Of a DNA stretch of 64,000 nt, positions 1-9,051 are shown one piece after another. Origin of the DNA: Levilactobacillus tujiorum. Lineage in GTDB: Bacteria; Bacillota; Bacilli; Lactobacillales; Lactobacillaceae. The notes below the pieces were generated by a model, which was given only the letters and a program-made list of their open reading frames with translations, was not told where the DNA came from and made no database searches. The stretch lies in NCBI RefSeq assembly GCF_012641185.1, contig NZ_JAAXLK010000012.1, positions 1 to 64,000 on the forward strand. The letters run 5' to 3'. Position 1 is the first letter of the stretch; each line of letters opens with the position of its first letter. Made by a program: the position numbers and the translations under genes.

Positions 1-361
1 GAGCTGAGGCTCTTTTTCTGCACTTAAAAGGTGAAAACGTAAAATTCCCATCAAGCACTTGAATCATGTGTTTGATGGGGATTTTGGAGTTTCTGGTGAA
101 TAATTCAGGTAGAAAGATAAAGTTTAAATCACGCATAAAGGCCGCTGTCCCCGACCAACTGATAGTCTTAAAAAGACTGGTTCCCACCGTCAGCATCACT
201 GCCAATCCCGTAAAAATAACCAGTTCTTCGAGTGACCGCACCGGCTGGATCGTCCACCATGTGATCGACTCCAGCTGACACCACCAACTTATTCCCAAGA
301 AGACCCAGCTCACCAACCGGTAACTGGCTAACGTGGATCCCGCAAAATTTGGCAATAACAT
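1..361 (-). CDS. possible membrane protein, 3' end beyond window
   Basis: An open frame starts at an ATG at 361 behind an AAGGTGG ribosome binding site and stays open to the window edge (120 codons). An in-frame TGA lies just upstream. The translation is hydrophobic and Trp-rich, with two or three likely membrane segments (around residues 15-30, 47-65 and 75-90), which is unusual for chance translation of non-coding DNA. I recognise no family. Against it: a strong terminator-like hairpin at 41-85 lies inside the frame, and two other 70-codon frames overlap. It may be real, a decayed gene, or part of the untranslated RNA coming from 930. Confidence 0.35.
   Translation of the reverse strand, partial: MLLPNFAGSTLASYRLVSWVFLGISWWCQLESITWWTIQPVRSLEELVIFTGLAVMLTVGTSLFKTISWSGTAAFMRDLNFIFLPELFTRNSKIPIKHMIQVLDGNFTFSPFKCRKRASA
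41..85 (-). terminator. terminator-like hairpin, possibly bidirectional
   Basis: A 14-bp stem (AAAATTCCCATCAA against TTGATGGGGATTTT, one G-T pair) extended by CAC/GTG surrounds a short loop, with T-runs on both sides. It could end the minus-strand RNA that begins near 930, or a plus-strand transcript. Confidence 0.5.
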
Positions 362-540
362 CCACACCACCCACCTTCACCGCTATGATGGCAGGTGAAC
401 CAACGTTACGCTACCGTTTTGCTCCGGTATACGCAAACCTACTATCGAACTCAGTATTCTCCGTACTCATCGTCCGTTTGCCCATAACTGAAGGTCGAAA
501 GTTCTAAAATACTGGTTATCCCCAATCTAACAGCGACCAG

Positions 541-930
541 AAAATTAGGCAACAAGGCAGTCTCTTCGCCTTACCGGTCAGCAGATATGGGCTGGATCGG
601 TGCGAACACAACTTGAAGCCTCGAAAGTGCCGAGTCTACAAGCTTGGTTTTCTACTAAGCCAGTGAGCAGTTCACTCACCGACTAAGTAGAACGACGCGC
701 CTGAGCCCATATCTGCTGACCTCACGGCTTACATAACACCCTTGGGCGACTAAGATAACGACTGTCACATCCGCTATCAACTGAAGTGAAAAAATTATCA
801 AGTCATCATGTTTCCCAACTGCTTTCCTGATAAAACACAACCGAGCCGGATAGCCGCTTCTCAGGCCACAGGCGTTCCACAGCAGGCGGAATCTCTGGCA
901 GTCGGAGCGCGACCAACTTAACGGCGCAAA
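541..930 (-). ncRNA. structured RNA candidate, copy A
   Basis: This stretch downstream of the glyS terminator has no convincing gene but holds a perfect 18-bp inverted repeat (576-593 with 704-721) enclosing two further hairpins (651-690 and about 610-640). Read on the minus strand it shares ordered sequence blocks with 20505-20850: GTTAAGTTGG (913-922), an AGTTGGGAAACATGAT block (805-820), a 48-nt block ending GCCGTGAG (721-768, 35 of 48 identical), GACCGGTAAGG (569-579) and TTGCCTAA (545-552). The long stem differs in sequence between copies but pairs in both. A further GCAAAC/GTTTGC hairpin lies at about 438-482. I do not recognise the family. The ends are approximate. Confidence 0.6.
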
Positions 931-983
931 CTTTTACCAATACAGAAATAAGATAGGTACTCTATCTTTCAACCTTCAGCCCA

Positions 984-1017
984 TAAAAAAACCAGCCCCA
1001 ATCCGGAGCTGGTTCTC
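984..1017 (-). terminator. glyS terminator
   Basis: On the minus strand a GC-rich hairpin (AACCAGC ... GCTGGTT) is followed by seven T residues, starting 12 nt after the glyS stop codon. It separates glyS from the structured RNA region. Confidence 0.85.
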
Positions 1018-1028
1018 ATTACCCTAAT

Positions 1029-3104
1029 TTATTTAACAATTAATTGATCCAAATCGCCTAAGCCTAAGGCCAAGTTGGCTAACTTGCTCAGCTCGGTCAA
1101 CCGATTATTCCGGACAGCATCGTCTTTTGCCATAACCATCGTTGCCTCAAAGTAAGCAGCGATCGTCGGTTGGATATCAGCCAACGCCGCGTAAAGGTCA
1201 TTCAAGCCCTTGTCAGCGGCCGCAGCGACTTCGGTAACCCCTTGTTCTAAGGCACCTTCACTGTCGTTTTCGAACAATTTAGCATCAACCGTGGCATCCG
1301 CCAATTCAGCTGGCGCCTTTTGAGCTAATCGAATCACCCGCGTCAAGGATTCAATCACTGCCTTGAAGTTGGCATCATCTGCATGGCTAGCCAAAATGTC
1401 AGCAGCCGTGAAGATCCGCAAGACATCACTGCTACTCCCGTTCGTCACGGCGTCAATGATATCGTGACGTTGCTTAGCGGAACGCAAGATCTTCCGAATC
1501 CGGTCCTTAACGAAGTCCACTACGGCTTGAATCTGACTCGCTTGGTCCAGATCAGGTGCCACTTCAGCAGCCGTTTCAGCAGCGATAAAATCTTGTGCCA
1601 ATTCAGCGACCGGTAAGGCCCAGTTCTGATCCTTCGCAATCCGTACAATCCCCGTTGCTTGACGTCGCAGAGCGTAAGGGTCATTGGACCCACTTGGAAT
1701 CATCCCAGCAGCAAAGAAGGTCAAAATGCTATCGAACTTGTCAGCTAAGGCCAAGACAGCCCCAGGAACGGACTCTGGCAGTGCGCCATCCGCTGAGATT
1801 GGTTCGTAGTGTTCGCGAATCGCTTGGGCAACGGCAGGATCTTCGCCAGCTAACAGGGCGTATTTCTCACCCATGACCCCTTGGAGTTCGGCAAATTCAC
1901 CGACCATGCCAGTAACGAGATCGAACTTGTAAATTTCACTAGCCCGCAACGTAGCCTTAGTTTGGGCATCATTTAAGTTCAGATGCTTAGCCAAGACGGA
2001 CACAATGGCCTTAACCCGGTCCATCTTTTCAGCCATGGTACTAATCTTGTCGTGGAAACTAACCGTCTTCAAACGATCAACGTAATCGGCAATCGTCTTC
2101 TTCTGGTCTTCCGTGTAGAAGAACATCGCATCTTCTAGCCGTGCCGCCAGCACTTTTTCGTTACCAGCAACCACGTTTTGTAAGTCATGGTCCGTTCCGT
2201 TTCGTACGGAGATGAAGACTGGCAACAACTTACCGGCAGCGTCACGCGCGTAGAAGAACCGTTGGTGATCACGCATTGACGTGATGAGCACTTCATCTGG
2301 AATCGTCAGGTATTTCTCGTCAAAGCTACCGGCAAAGGCAGTTGGCCATTCAACCAAGTTATTGACTTCTTCCAGCAAGCCGGCATCAATATCGACCGTC
2401 CAGTCGTTGTCCGTAGCCAATTTATTGATTTGCTTCTTAATCAGCGCCTTACGCTTGTCAGCGTCAGCGATGACGAATTGGCTGGTCAAGCTTTCTTCAT
2501 AGTCCGCAGCCGTTGCCAGGTCAATTTCTTTTCCTAAGAAACGGTGACCACGGGTGCTCCGCCCTGTCGTCACGTCGAGAATGGTGAATGGAATGACTTG
2601 GTCATCCAGCAAAGCCACCATCCAGCGAATTGGCCGAATATATTGGAAATGGTGGGTGCTCCACTTCATCATGGTTGGGAACGTCATGGCCATGACAATG
2701 TCACGCAACCCTGCCAAGACAGTAGCGACCGGTTCACCGGCAATGAACTTGTCCACGTAGACGTATTCAGTCCCCTTAATTTCCTTAAACGTAATGTCAT
2801 CTGGCGTTAAGCCTTGGCCCCGGGTAAAGCCGATAGCGGCCTTCGTCCAGTTACCATCAGCGTCCTGGGCGATCTTCTTAGCGGGTCCCTTAACGGATTC
2901 ACTGATATCGTCTTGCTTGTCGGCCAAGCCCGTGATTTGTACCGCTAACCGCCGCGGCGTTGAGAATGGCTTAATGTCGTCGTAAGCCACACGTTGTTCC
3001 TTTAAATAATCAGCTGTCCGCTTGACCAACTGCTTAATGGCTGGTGTCACAACGTGAGCGGGCATTTCTTCTAGTCCAATTTCCAGTAAAAATGTGTGTG
3101 CCAT
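1029..3104 (-). CDS. glyS: glycine--tRNA ligase beta subunit
   Basis: GlyS is the tRNA-recognition subunit of the bacterial alpha2-beta2 glycyl-tRNA synthetase, working in the cytoplasm with GlyQ to charge tRNA-Gly. The 691-residue product has the usual length and the typical beginning [19 protein letters not shown]; the family's DALR anticodon-binding domain is expected over about the last 130 residues. The ATG overlaps the glyQ stop codon (TAATG), so the two are translationally coupled and should be made in equal amounts. Expression is set by the T-box leader in front of glyQ, and transcription ends at the hairpin right after the gene. Confidence 0.97.
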   Translation of the reverse strand: MAHTFLLEIGLEEMPAHVVTPAIKQLVKRTADYLKEQRVAYDDIKPFSTPRRLAVQITGLADKQDDISESVKGPAKKIAQDADGNWTKAAIGFTRGQGLTPDDITFKEIKGTEYVYVDKFIAGEPVATVLAGLRDIVMAMTFPTMMKWSTHHFQYIRPIRWMVALLDDQVIPFTILDVTTGRSTRGHRFLGKEIDLATAADYEESLTSQFVIADADKRKALIKKQINKLATDNDWTVDIDAGLLEEVNNLVEWPTAFAGSFDEKYLTIPDEVLITSMRDHQRFFYARDAAGKLLPVFISVRNGTDHDLQNVVAGNEKVLAARLEDAMFFYTEDQKKTIADYVDRLKTVSFHDKISTMAEKMDRVKAIVSVLAKHLNLNDAQTKATLRASEIYKFDLVTGMVGEFAELQGVMGEKYALLAGEDPAVAQAIREHYEPISADGALPESVPGAVLALADKFDSILTFFAAGMIPSGSNDPYALRRQATGIVRIAKDQNWALPVAELAQDFIAAETAAEVAPDLDQASQIQAVVDFVKDRIRKILRSAKQRHDIIDAVTNGSSSDVLRIFTAADILASHADDANFKAVIESLTRVIRLAQKAPAELADATVDAKLFENDSEGALEQGVTEVAAAADKGLNDLYAALADIQPTIAAYFEATMVMAKDDAVRNNRLTELSKLANLALGLGDLDQLIVK

Positions 3105-4033
3105 TATTTTTTGGCCTCCTCATCGTCTGCTAGTAATTTTGCACGTAGGTCTTCATCCTTAATCAATGGGAAACCACGTTTCTTCCGTTCAGCAACGAAG
3201 GCCCGTGCCACGGCGCGTGCCATGTTCCGAATCCGTGAAAGATAACCGGCCCGTTCCGTAACGGAAACTGCGCCACGAGCATCTAACAGGTTGAAGGTGT
3301 GGCTACACTTCAAAATGTAGTCGTAGGCTGGGTGAACCAAGCCATTAGCAATCTGTTTCTTAGCTTCAGCTTCGTATTCATCGAAGTGCCGCAGTAACAT
3401 GTCTTGATCGCTTTCTTCAAAACTGTACTTGGAGTGTTCGTATTCTGGTTCTTTGAAGATGTCACCATACTTCACACCATCAGCCCATTCCAGGTCAAAG
3501 ACGGAGTTCACGTCTTGAACGTAAGAAGCTAACCGTTCCAAACCGTACGTTACTTCGGAGGTCACGGGATCAACTTCCATCCCCCCAACGACTTGGAAGT
3601 AAGTGAATTGGGTGATTTCCATCCCGTCCAACCAGACTTCCCAACCCACACCGGCACAACCCATGGATGGGTTCTCCCAGTTATCTTCAACGAAGCGGAT
3701 ATCGTGTTCCAAAGGATCGATACCCAACTCACGCAAACTGTTCAAGTAAAGCTCTTGAATGTTATCGGGTGAAGGCTTCATGATGACTTGGAATTGGTGA
3801 TGTTGGTATAACCGGTTAGGGTTTTCCCCGTAACGACCATCGGCTGGTCGCCGGGAAGGTTCAACATAAGCGGCGTTCCAAGGTTCTGGACCAATTGCCC
3901 GTAAGAACGTGTAGGGACTCATGGTACCGGCCCCTTTTTCAGTATCGTAAGCTTGCATCAGCATGCAACCTTGTGCAGACCAATACTGTTGTAACTTTAA
4001 AATGATTGCTTGCATGGACAGTTTTTCTGTCAT
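3104..4033 (-). CDS. glyQ: glycine--tRNA ligase alpha subunit
   Basis: GlyQ is the catalytic alpha subunit that activates glycine with ATP and transfers it to tRNA-Gly together with GlyS. The product has 309 residues, normal for the family (about 290-310). It shows the family's [15 protein letters not shown] beginning and the class II motif [17 protein letters not shown] at about residues 60-76. It overlaps glyS by one base. A GGAGGAAC ribosome binding site precedes the ATG at 4033, and a glycine T-box leader lies upstream, so the pair should be induced when uncharged tRNA-Gly builds up. Confidence 0.97.
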   Translation of the reverse strand: MTEKLSMQAIILKLQQYWSAQGCMLMQAYDTEKGAGTMSPYTFLRAIGPEPWNAAYVEPSRRPADGRYGENPNRLYQHHQFQVIMKPSPDNIQELYLNSLRELGIDPLEHDIRFVEDNWENPSMGCAGVGWEVWLDGMEITQFTYFQVVGGMEVDPVTSEVTYGLERLASYVQDVNSVFDLEWADGVKYGDIFKEPEYEHSKYSFEESDQDMLLRHFDEYEAEAKKQIANGLVHPAYDYILKCSHTFNLLDARGAVSVTERAGYLSRIRNMARAVARAFVAERKKRGFPLIKDEDLRAKLLADDEEAKK

Positions 4034-4104
4034 GGGTGCAGTTCCTCCTTGTGTGGTTGCCAGTCGACAAACTTCAGCTGGTTGACCGATTAAACAAATA
4101 AGCG

Positions 4105-4320
4105 CGCAAAAAATCCCTACGAGAATTCACCGAGGCAAATTCACGTAGGGACGAATTTTAATTTCGCGGTTCCACCCTACTTCTAGTCAATGACTAGCAG
4201 CTTACTTGGAAACGACTCCGAATGTGCCAACTCACACCGCCTTGGATTCGGCTTCCACTATCCCGAACTCGCTAAACCAACGCCGGTATGACTCTCATTC
4301 ATCATAATCGACTTATTTAA
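4105..4320 (-). promoter_or_regulatory. T-box riboswitch leader of glyQS
   Basis: On the minus strand the conserved T-box AGGGTGGAACCGCG sits at about 4164-4178, just before a terminator hairpin (about 4107-4151, TCCCTACG...CGTAGGGA followed by T6). The upstream part folds as a long stem I (about 4200-4310). A GGC triplet at 4226-4228 is the likely glycine specifier, but I did not fold the leader fully. Uncharged tRNA-Gly should favour the antiterminator and so glyQS expression. Confidence 0.9.
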
Positions 4321-4471
4321 CTGTGTTTTATCATAGCCGTCTGGAGCGGGGATGTCAATGTGTTTCGCAGAAATGAGCAGCGAAGTCTCCGCCTAATACG
4401 TTCGGCCGACTGCGATTGCTCCAAACTGCCGACTGGATTACTCACGTGTATCCCATAAATCACACTTAACC

Positions 4472-5629
4472 CTAGGCTAGCTCTCGTCGACTCAGCCAGT
4501 ACACAACCACCAGTAGCGGCAATGTCACTGCCATCACTGGATAGAGCCAGGCCCACGGCAGATAGGTCGTAATAGCCCCTGCTAGTATAGGGCCAAGCGC
4601 CATCCCCAGATCAATTCCAATGTAAAATGTACTGTTAGCCAGGCCTCGGTCGGACTCGGCCACTAACGTGAGAGACTTGGCCTGGCAAATGGAAAACATC
4701 AGCCCATAGCCCGCAGCGAATCCCACTGCGCCCACTGCCAGCATCAGCCAGTTCGTCATTTCCGTTAAGCCAATAATCCCAATCAGATTACATCCCAGGC
4801 AGATCCAAAAGAATTTTTTAAAGGGTGTCCGATCAAACGCATCCCGTAGCAGGATGCGCATAGCCAGCAAAACCAGCGCATAGACCGGAAAGAAAGCACC
4901 CACCGGAATATCAAAGCCCCGGTGTTTCACATAGCTTACAATATAGGTCTGCGTCGCAAAATACGGTAGCGAAAAGAGCAAGAGAATAACGGCAACTGGG
5001 ACTACCTTAGGCTGGATCAGCCGTAGTTTAGGCTGTTGCACCTTATTCTGCCGATAATCCGCCTGAGGAACACCACGATTGCCTACAAATTGGATAATTA
5101 CCAGTAACAGTAGTACACAGAACGTCGCAACCCAGAAGACACTACGGTAGCCGAAATGGTGAAAAAGATAGACACTCACCGCGGGTCCTATCGCCATCCC
5201 CAAGGCATTCGCTGTCCCGTAAATCCCCATACCGGTACCAATCCGATTTGCTGGTAAGAGACTGACCATCCAAGTTGACATGCAGACCGTGCACAACGTA
5301 TAGCCGACCCCATTCACGATTCGCCACAGCATAATCAAGGGTACTGACGTCGTCACGCCGTAGCCAACGCAGGCGATCAGAATTAAGATCCCCCCGGCAA
5401 AACTTAACCGATATTTGGAAATACGATCTGTTAGATTTCCGGCCAACGGTCGCAGGACCATTGACGTCAGGTTCATCATCCCAGCGACGCCCCCGGCCAC
5501 AACGCTACTTGCACCAATATTACTCGAGAATCCGGCAATAATCGGATTGACCAACATAGGACTCATGAGGAAGAAAAAACCTGCTGCTAAAATTAATTTC
5601 ACATCTTTCGTATACAATTGAACCTTCAC
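4472..5629 (-). CDS. MFS transporter, multidrug-efflux type
   Basis: This 385-residue integral membrane protein has about twelve hydrophobic segments. A loop motif between TM2 and TM3 (RPLAGNLTDRISKYR, residues about 62-76) matches motif A of the major facilitator superfamily. It probably exports a drug or toxic compound using the proton gradient; the substrate cannot be told from sequence. It lies six bases behind a MarR-type regulator on the same strand, a common repressor-exporter operon. The start at 5629 gives MKVQLYTKDVKLILAAGFFF, a normal MFS N-terminus. I see no clear terminator after it. Confidence 0.88.
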   Translation of the reverse strand: MKVQLYTKDVKLILAAGFFFLMSPMLVNPIIAGFSSNIGASSVVAGGVAGMMNLTSMVLRPLAGNLTDRISKYRLSFAGGILILIACVGYGVTTSVPLIMLWRIVNGVGYTLCTVCMSTWMVSLLPANRIGTGMGIYGTANALGMAIGPAVSVYLFHHFGYRSVFWVATFCVLLLLVIIQFVGNRGVPQADYRQNKVQQPKLRLIQPKVVPVAVILLLFSLPYFATQTYIVSYVKHRGFDIPVGAFFPVYALVLLAMRILLRDAFDRTPFKKFFWICLGCNLIGIIGLTEMTNWLMLAVGAVGFAAGYGLMFSICQAKSLTLVAESDRGLANSTFYIGIDLGMALGPILAGAITTYLPWAWLYPVMAVTLPLLVVVYWLSRRELA

Positions 5630-5635
5630 ACAACT

Positions 5636-6061
5636 TCAATCCCTTTCTAGATTTTTATCAACTCGTTTGAGCATGGCAAGCAATTGCTGCTGCTCTGCCA
5701 TTGTAAATCCCCCAAACAGAACCTGCCCGGTCGTTTTTAAGTGGGCATCCATCTGCTGACGCTTCGCAACACCAGCTGCGGTAAAGCACACTAGCTTGGC
5801 ACGACCATCATTGGGATTGGCATCCAACCGCAATAACTTTCGCTCAACCAATCGCTTAACAATGAGCCGCGCCGTTTGATGGGTAATCTGCTGATGGCTT
5901 TTAAAGTCCGTAATCGTGCTGTGCGGATAATCAGCAAAGAAACGCAACGCATCTGCTTGTTCGCTAGTCAATCCGATCTGACCGACGAATAAGTTTCGCT
6001 TGTGCCGGATTTGTCGGCCTAAAATCACAAGTTTACGAGACAGCAATTGATTGTCGTTCAT
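5636..6061 (-). CDS. MarR-family transcriptional regulator
   Basis: A 141-residue winged-helix regulator of MarR size. The DNA-binding helix region lies around residues 50-75 (ITDFKSHQQITHQTARLIVK) and the wing around 80-95 (LDANPNDGRAKLVCFT, the usual D-x-R-DGR pattern with NDGR here). Such proteins are dimers that release DNA on binding phenolic or drug-like ligands. It is first in an operon with the MFS exporter, and a perfect palindrome just upstream is a good candidate for its own operator. GAGGTGATTTC ahead of the ATG is the ribosome binding site. Confidence 0.88.
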   Translation of the reverse strand: MNDNQLLSRKLVILGRQIRHKRNLFVGQIGLTSEQADALRFFADYPHSTITDFKSHQQITHQTARLIVKRLVERKLLRLDANPNDGRAKLVCFTAAGVAKRQQMDAHLKTTGQVLFGGFTMAEQQQLLAMLKRVDKNLERD

Positions 6062-6081
6062 GAAATCACCTCTGCATTAAC

Positions 6082-6099
6082 TATACAGCTAGCTGTATA
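6082..6099 (-). promoter_or_regulatory. palindromic operator, likely MarR site
   Basis: TATACAGCTAGCTGTATA is a perfect 18-bp palindrome 20 bases upstream of the marR start, overlapping a TATA-rich -10 region. Size, symmetry and position fit a MarR dimer site giving autorepression of the regulator-exporter operon. Confidence 0.7.
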
Positions 6100-6246
6100 A
6101 TTTGGGAAGAGCCGGCTTAATCTTTTTTAGATCAGTCAGCATTTTCCCCACTTAAATCTCTTCATTACCACTATGCCAAAGACTTTTGACAGACAAAGTG
6201 CCAGAACAATGAGACAATTAAGTCATCACAGAAAGGAAACTTTCCA

Positions 6247-6828
6247 ATGGCATCCCTAAACTTGCAGCACACCCTGGTTGCCTATCGTCAGCAGCAACAT
6301 CTAACTCAGACTGACTTGGCCGAAGCGCTCTATACGTCCCGGCAAACCATTTCCAATTGGGAAACGGGCAAGACTTACCCAGACATTCAGAGCTTGGTCC
6401 GCTTGGCCAATCTGTATCACGTATCCGTCAACGACCTGGTCCAAGCCGATTTATCTGCCGTACAAAATCAAACCGCTCAATACCATCTCAAGCCGCTCAC
6501 CTTAGCCGCGATTGGCTGTTTGGTTGCCGTTTACGGACTCTTCGTCAGTCTCCGCTGGTTACCTATGGTTCCGATCGCCATGGCCATTGCCGCGCTCACC
6601 ACTATTGGTCTAGCCTTGATGGGCTATCTCATCCATCTCAGCCAAAAGCTTCAACTGAAGACGTTTCACCAAATCAAAGCCTACTTGCACCATCAGCCCG
6701 CACCAACTAGCCCGCAGTCGCACATGCGTCAAACCTTAACCCTCGTACTAAGCGGCCTCGTTGGGTTGCTCATCGGCGGTGGCATAACCTGGTGGATTGC
6801 AAAAGCGGTGTTACACTGGTCACTCTAA
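6247..6828 (+). CDS. XRE-family regulator with C-terminal membrane domain
   Basis: The first 65 residues form a helix-turn-helix of the Xre/Cro type (LTQTDLAEALYTSRQTISNW at about 20-39, then ETGKTYPDIQSLVRLANLY). The rest has four hydrophobic segments (two at about 85-130, the others near 165-190), so the regulator is tethered to the membrane. This HTH-membrane layout is frequent in lactobacilli; targets are unknown. The ATG follows GAAAGGAAAC. It is divergent from marR and ends before a shared bidirectional terminator with recO. Confidence 0.82.
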   Translation: MASLNLQHTLVAYRQQQHLTQTDLAEALYTSRQTISNWETGKTYPDIQSLVRLANLYHVSVNDLVQADLSAVQNQTAQYHLKPLTLAAIGCLVAVYGLFVSLRWLPMVPIAMAIAALTTIGLALMGYLIHLSQKLQLKTFHQIKAYLHHQPAPTSPQSHMRQTLTLVLSGLVGLLIGGGITWWIAKAVLHWSL

Positions 6829-6846
6829 ATTAGTCCACCGTATGTT

Positions 6847-6885
6847 AAAACGACACGCCCACAAGAATCACGGGTGTGTCGTTTT
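6847..6885. terminator. bidirectional terminator between XRE gene and recO
   Basis: AAAACGACACGCCC pairs with GGGTGTGTCGTTTT around a short loop, with A/T runs on both sides, between two convergent genes. Confidence 0.85.
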
Positions 6886-6904
6886 AAGCATTGTATGGGC
6901 TGTT

Positions 6905-7714
6905 TTAATTTTTGTCCGACGAGTCATTCGGTGCATTACTCGATGGCATCGTCATCCGCGCCGACCAGGACTGCATCTGATCCAAGAACCGCTTGCTCTT
7001 AGGATGCACCCCAATCTGACTATCATAGATTTCATCCATCAACTGCCGCAGCGCATGTTCCGTCTGGGGCTTCACATTAATCGTATGAAGCTTATCCAGA
7101 TCGAGCACTGAGAACTGCCGCAGATAATAAATGGTGCGCTGACCCAAGTGTAAGCGCCGCGGGTCCATCTGCCAATGCTGCTGGCACAGGAGCCCCCCGT
7201 AGCTTTCCGAGTAGTCAAACGGTAAGTCATTTCTACCACAGACGGCACAGCCCTGGAGTTGGGGCGCTACCCCGAAGGCTGGCATCAACTGAATTTCCAT
7301 GATGTTGGTCACGATTGACGCATTGACCCCATCGTCAATCAAGGTTAGCGCCCGTTGCACTCGATGATACCAATCCGGTAACGGTTGGCTGTCTGGAAAC
7401 GCCGAATCCACCAGACTCATGATATACGTGGCATAGGCGTTCTTGAAAATGTCTGCGCTAATATTCTGAAATTGGCTGGTTTCACGCGCCGTTCGAATAT
7501 ACGATAGGCCGTCGTCGGCGATATCGCCCACGTAGCTTCCCACCGTAAATGGTAAAATATCGGCAACCATCCTGAAGCCTTTTTTCTTAGCCCCCCGGAC
7601 CAGAAACATCTTTTTTCCGAACTCTTGCGTCAAAAATTTGATTAAGAAGTCCCGTTCCGCGTAATCGTGGCGAAATAACAGGATGCCGTGAAAGTCCGTC
7701 ACATTACGTGCCAC
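6905..7714 (-). CDS. recO: DNA repair protein RecO
   Basis: RecO loads RecA onto SSB-coated single-stranded DNA in the RecFOR recombination pathway. The product has about 269 residues with the family start ARNVTDFHGILLFRHDYAERD (OB-fold, residues 1-80) and a C-terminal zinc-site candidate, CAVCGR near residue 157 and CQQHW near 178. I prefer the GTG at 7714: the GTAGGG box is spaced 6 nt from it, while the ATG at 7720 directly abuts the box. It lies downstream of era, the standard Firmicutes order. Confidence 0.95.
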   Translation of the reverse strand: MARNVTDFHGILLFRHDYAERDFLIKFLTQEFGKKMFLVRGAKKKGFRMVADILPFTVGSYVGDIADDGLSYIRTARETSQFQNISADIFKNAYATYIMSLVDSAFPDSQPLPDWYHRVQRALTLIDDGVNASIVTNIMEIQLMPAFGVAPQLQGCAVCGRNDLPFDYSESYGGLLCQQHWQMDPRRLHLGQRTIYYLRQFSVLDLDKLHTINVKPQTEHALRQLMDEIYDSQIGVHPKSKRFLDQMQSWSARMTMPSSNAPNDSSDKN

Positions 7715-7740
7715 AGTCATCCCTACTTTCTTGATTCAGT

Positions 7741-8646
7741 CTAAAGATCGTCCTTCCGATAGCCGTAGCTCTTCAACAGCGTTGACTTGTCCCGCCAATT
7801 TGGCTGAACCTTGACCCATAATTGCAAATAAACCTTACTGCCTAGCAAGTGTTCAATATCGCGCCGAGCCATGGTCCCGATCTTCTTGAGCATGCTACCG
7901 CCCTTACCAATCATAATGCCCTTTTGAGTGGGCCGTTCGACGATGATCGTGGCCTCAATATGCACGTGGTCCTCGTCCTTTTGTTTCATACTCTCGATTT
8001 CAACCGCCACAGAATGCGGAACTTCTTCACGCGTTAACATGAAGATCTTTTCTCGAATTAATTCACTGACCACAAACCGTTCGGGGTGATCGGTTACCTG
8101 GTCTTCGGGATAGTACTGTGGCCCGTTAGGCATCTCGTCAACCAAGTCAGAGAGAAAATCGTCAACGTTATTTCCCTCTAACGCAGAGATTGGGTAGACG
8201 GCCTTCCAAGGCAACGCCGTCTTATACTGATCCATCACAGACAGTAGATCATCCGGGTGAATCTGATCAATCTTGTTGATTAACAGGTAGACCGGCGCCG
8301 TAATCCCCTTTAAGCGGTCAATAATAAAGTTATCACCGGCACCGCGCTTTTCAGCTGCGTTAATCATGAAGAGCACAGCATCGACCTCGTTAAGCGCCGA
8401 CATCGCTGACTGTACCATGTAATCGCCCAGCTTACTCTTCGGCTTGTGGACCCCCGGAGTGTCGATAAAGACGATTTGTGCTTCATCCGTCGTATAGATC
8501 CCTTGAATCTTATTCCGCGTCGTTTGCGCGGTATCCGACATGATCGCAATCTTTTGGCCAATTACCCGGTTTAAAAATGTTGATTTTCCTACATTAGGAC
8601 GGCCAACAATCGCCACAAAACCTGATTTATAATTTGGATTATCCAT
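7741..8646 (-). CDS. era: GTPase Era
   Basis: Era is an essential GTPase that binds 16S rRNA near its 3' end and checks 30S maturation. Visible motifs are the P-loop GRPNVGKST (about residues 14-22), DTPGVH (G3), NKID (G4) and the C-terminal KH domain with [11 protein letters not shown]. The ATG at 8646 is chosen because GGAGGAAAAT lies directly in front of it; a longer frame begins with a GTG inside that ribosome binding site and is unlikely. The gene follows dgkA and ybeY, which also act in membrane recycling and rRNA maturation. Confidence 0.97.
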   Translation of the reverse strand: MDNPNYKSGFVAIVGRPNVGKSTFLNRVIGQKIAIMSDTAQTTRNKIQGIYTTDEAQIVFIDTPGVHKPKSKLGDYMVQSAMSALNEVDAVLFMINAAEKRGAGDNFIIDRLKGITAPVYLLINKIDQIHPDDLLSVMDQYKTALPWKAVYPISALEGNNVDDFLSDLVDEMPNGPQYYPEDQVTDHPERFVVSELIREKIFMLTREEVPHSVAVEIESMKQKDEDHVHIEATIIVERPTQKGIMIGKGGSMLKKIGTMARRDIEHLLGSKVYLQLWVKVQPNWRDKSTLLKSYGYRKDDL

Positions 8647-8658
8647 ATTTTCCTCCAC

Positions 8659-9051
8659 TTAGAACCACCGACTTAGGGCTGGCAACATGACTAAGGCGGC
8701 GACAATCACCGCAAAAGTTGCGGCCAGCAGCACGCCACCGGCAGCCACATCCTTAGCTCGTTTAGCTAAATCATGATAGGTCGTGCCCACCACCAGGTCA
8801 ACCACGGCCTCCACGATGGTATTCAGTGTCTCCGCAATCAGCACCAAGAAGATGGCTAAGACTAGCCAGAGCCATTCGTTGAGGCTTAAGCGCAGAATGA
8901 TCCCCATAATCACTGCCAGCGTGCCTAAAGCCAGGTGTTTTCTAAAATTTCGTTCGTAGTGAAACAAAGCGCGCAGGCCATCCCACGCATGACCCAACGA
9001 CTGTATAAACGCCCGGTTTTTACCGGTCTGTTTTTTACCGTTTGAGGCCAT
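8659..9051 (-). CDS. dgkA: undecaprenol/diacylglycerol kinase family protein
   Basis: A 130-residue membrane kinase with three transmembrane helices. The conserved ETLNTIVEAVVDLV stretch (about residues 74-87) carries the family's active-site glutamates. In Gram-positive bacteria this protein phosphorylates undecaprenol to supply the lipid carrier for wall synthesis. Its start lies inside the end of ybeY (17-base overlap) and its stop abuts the era leader, so it is part of the phoH-ybeY-dgkA-era-recO operon. The N-terminus (about 30 residues) is basic and cytoplasmic. Confidence 0.93.
   Translation of the reverse strand: MASNGKKQTGKNRAFIQSLGHAWDGLRALFHYERNFRKHLALGTLAVIMGIILRLSLNEWLWLVLAIFLVLIAETLNTIVEAVVDLVVGTTYHDLAKRAKDVAAGGVLLAATFAVIVAALVMLPALSRWF

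Noticed and set aside
61-110. Shared phrase TTTCTGGTGAATAA near 95 and in the terminator at 16094-16140
   Set aside because: A short match with no extended similarity or shared structure; most likely chance.
66-380. Two 70-codon frames on opposite strands (66-278 plus, 168-380 minus)
   Set aside because: Both lack ribosome binding sites and overlap the better membrane-like frame; no family resemblance.
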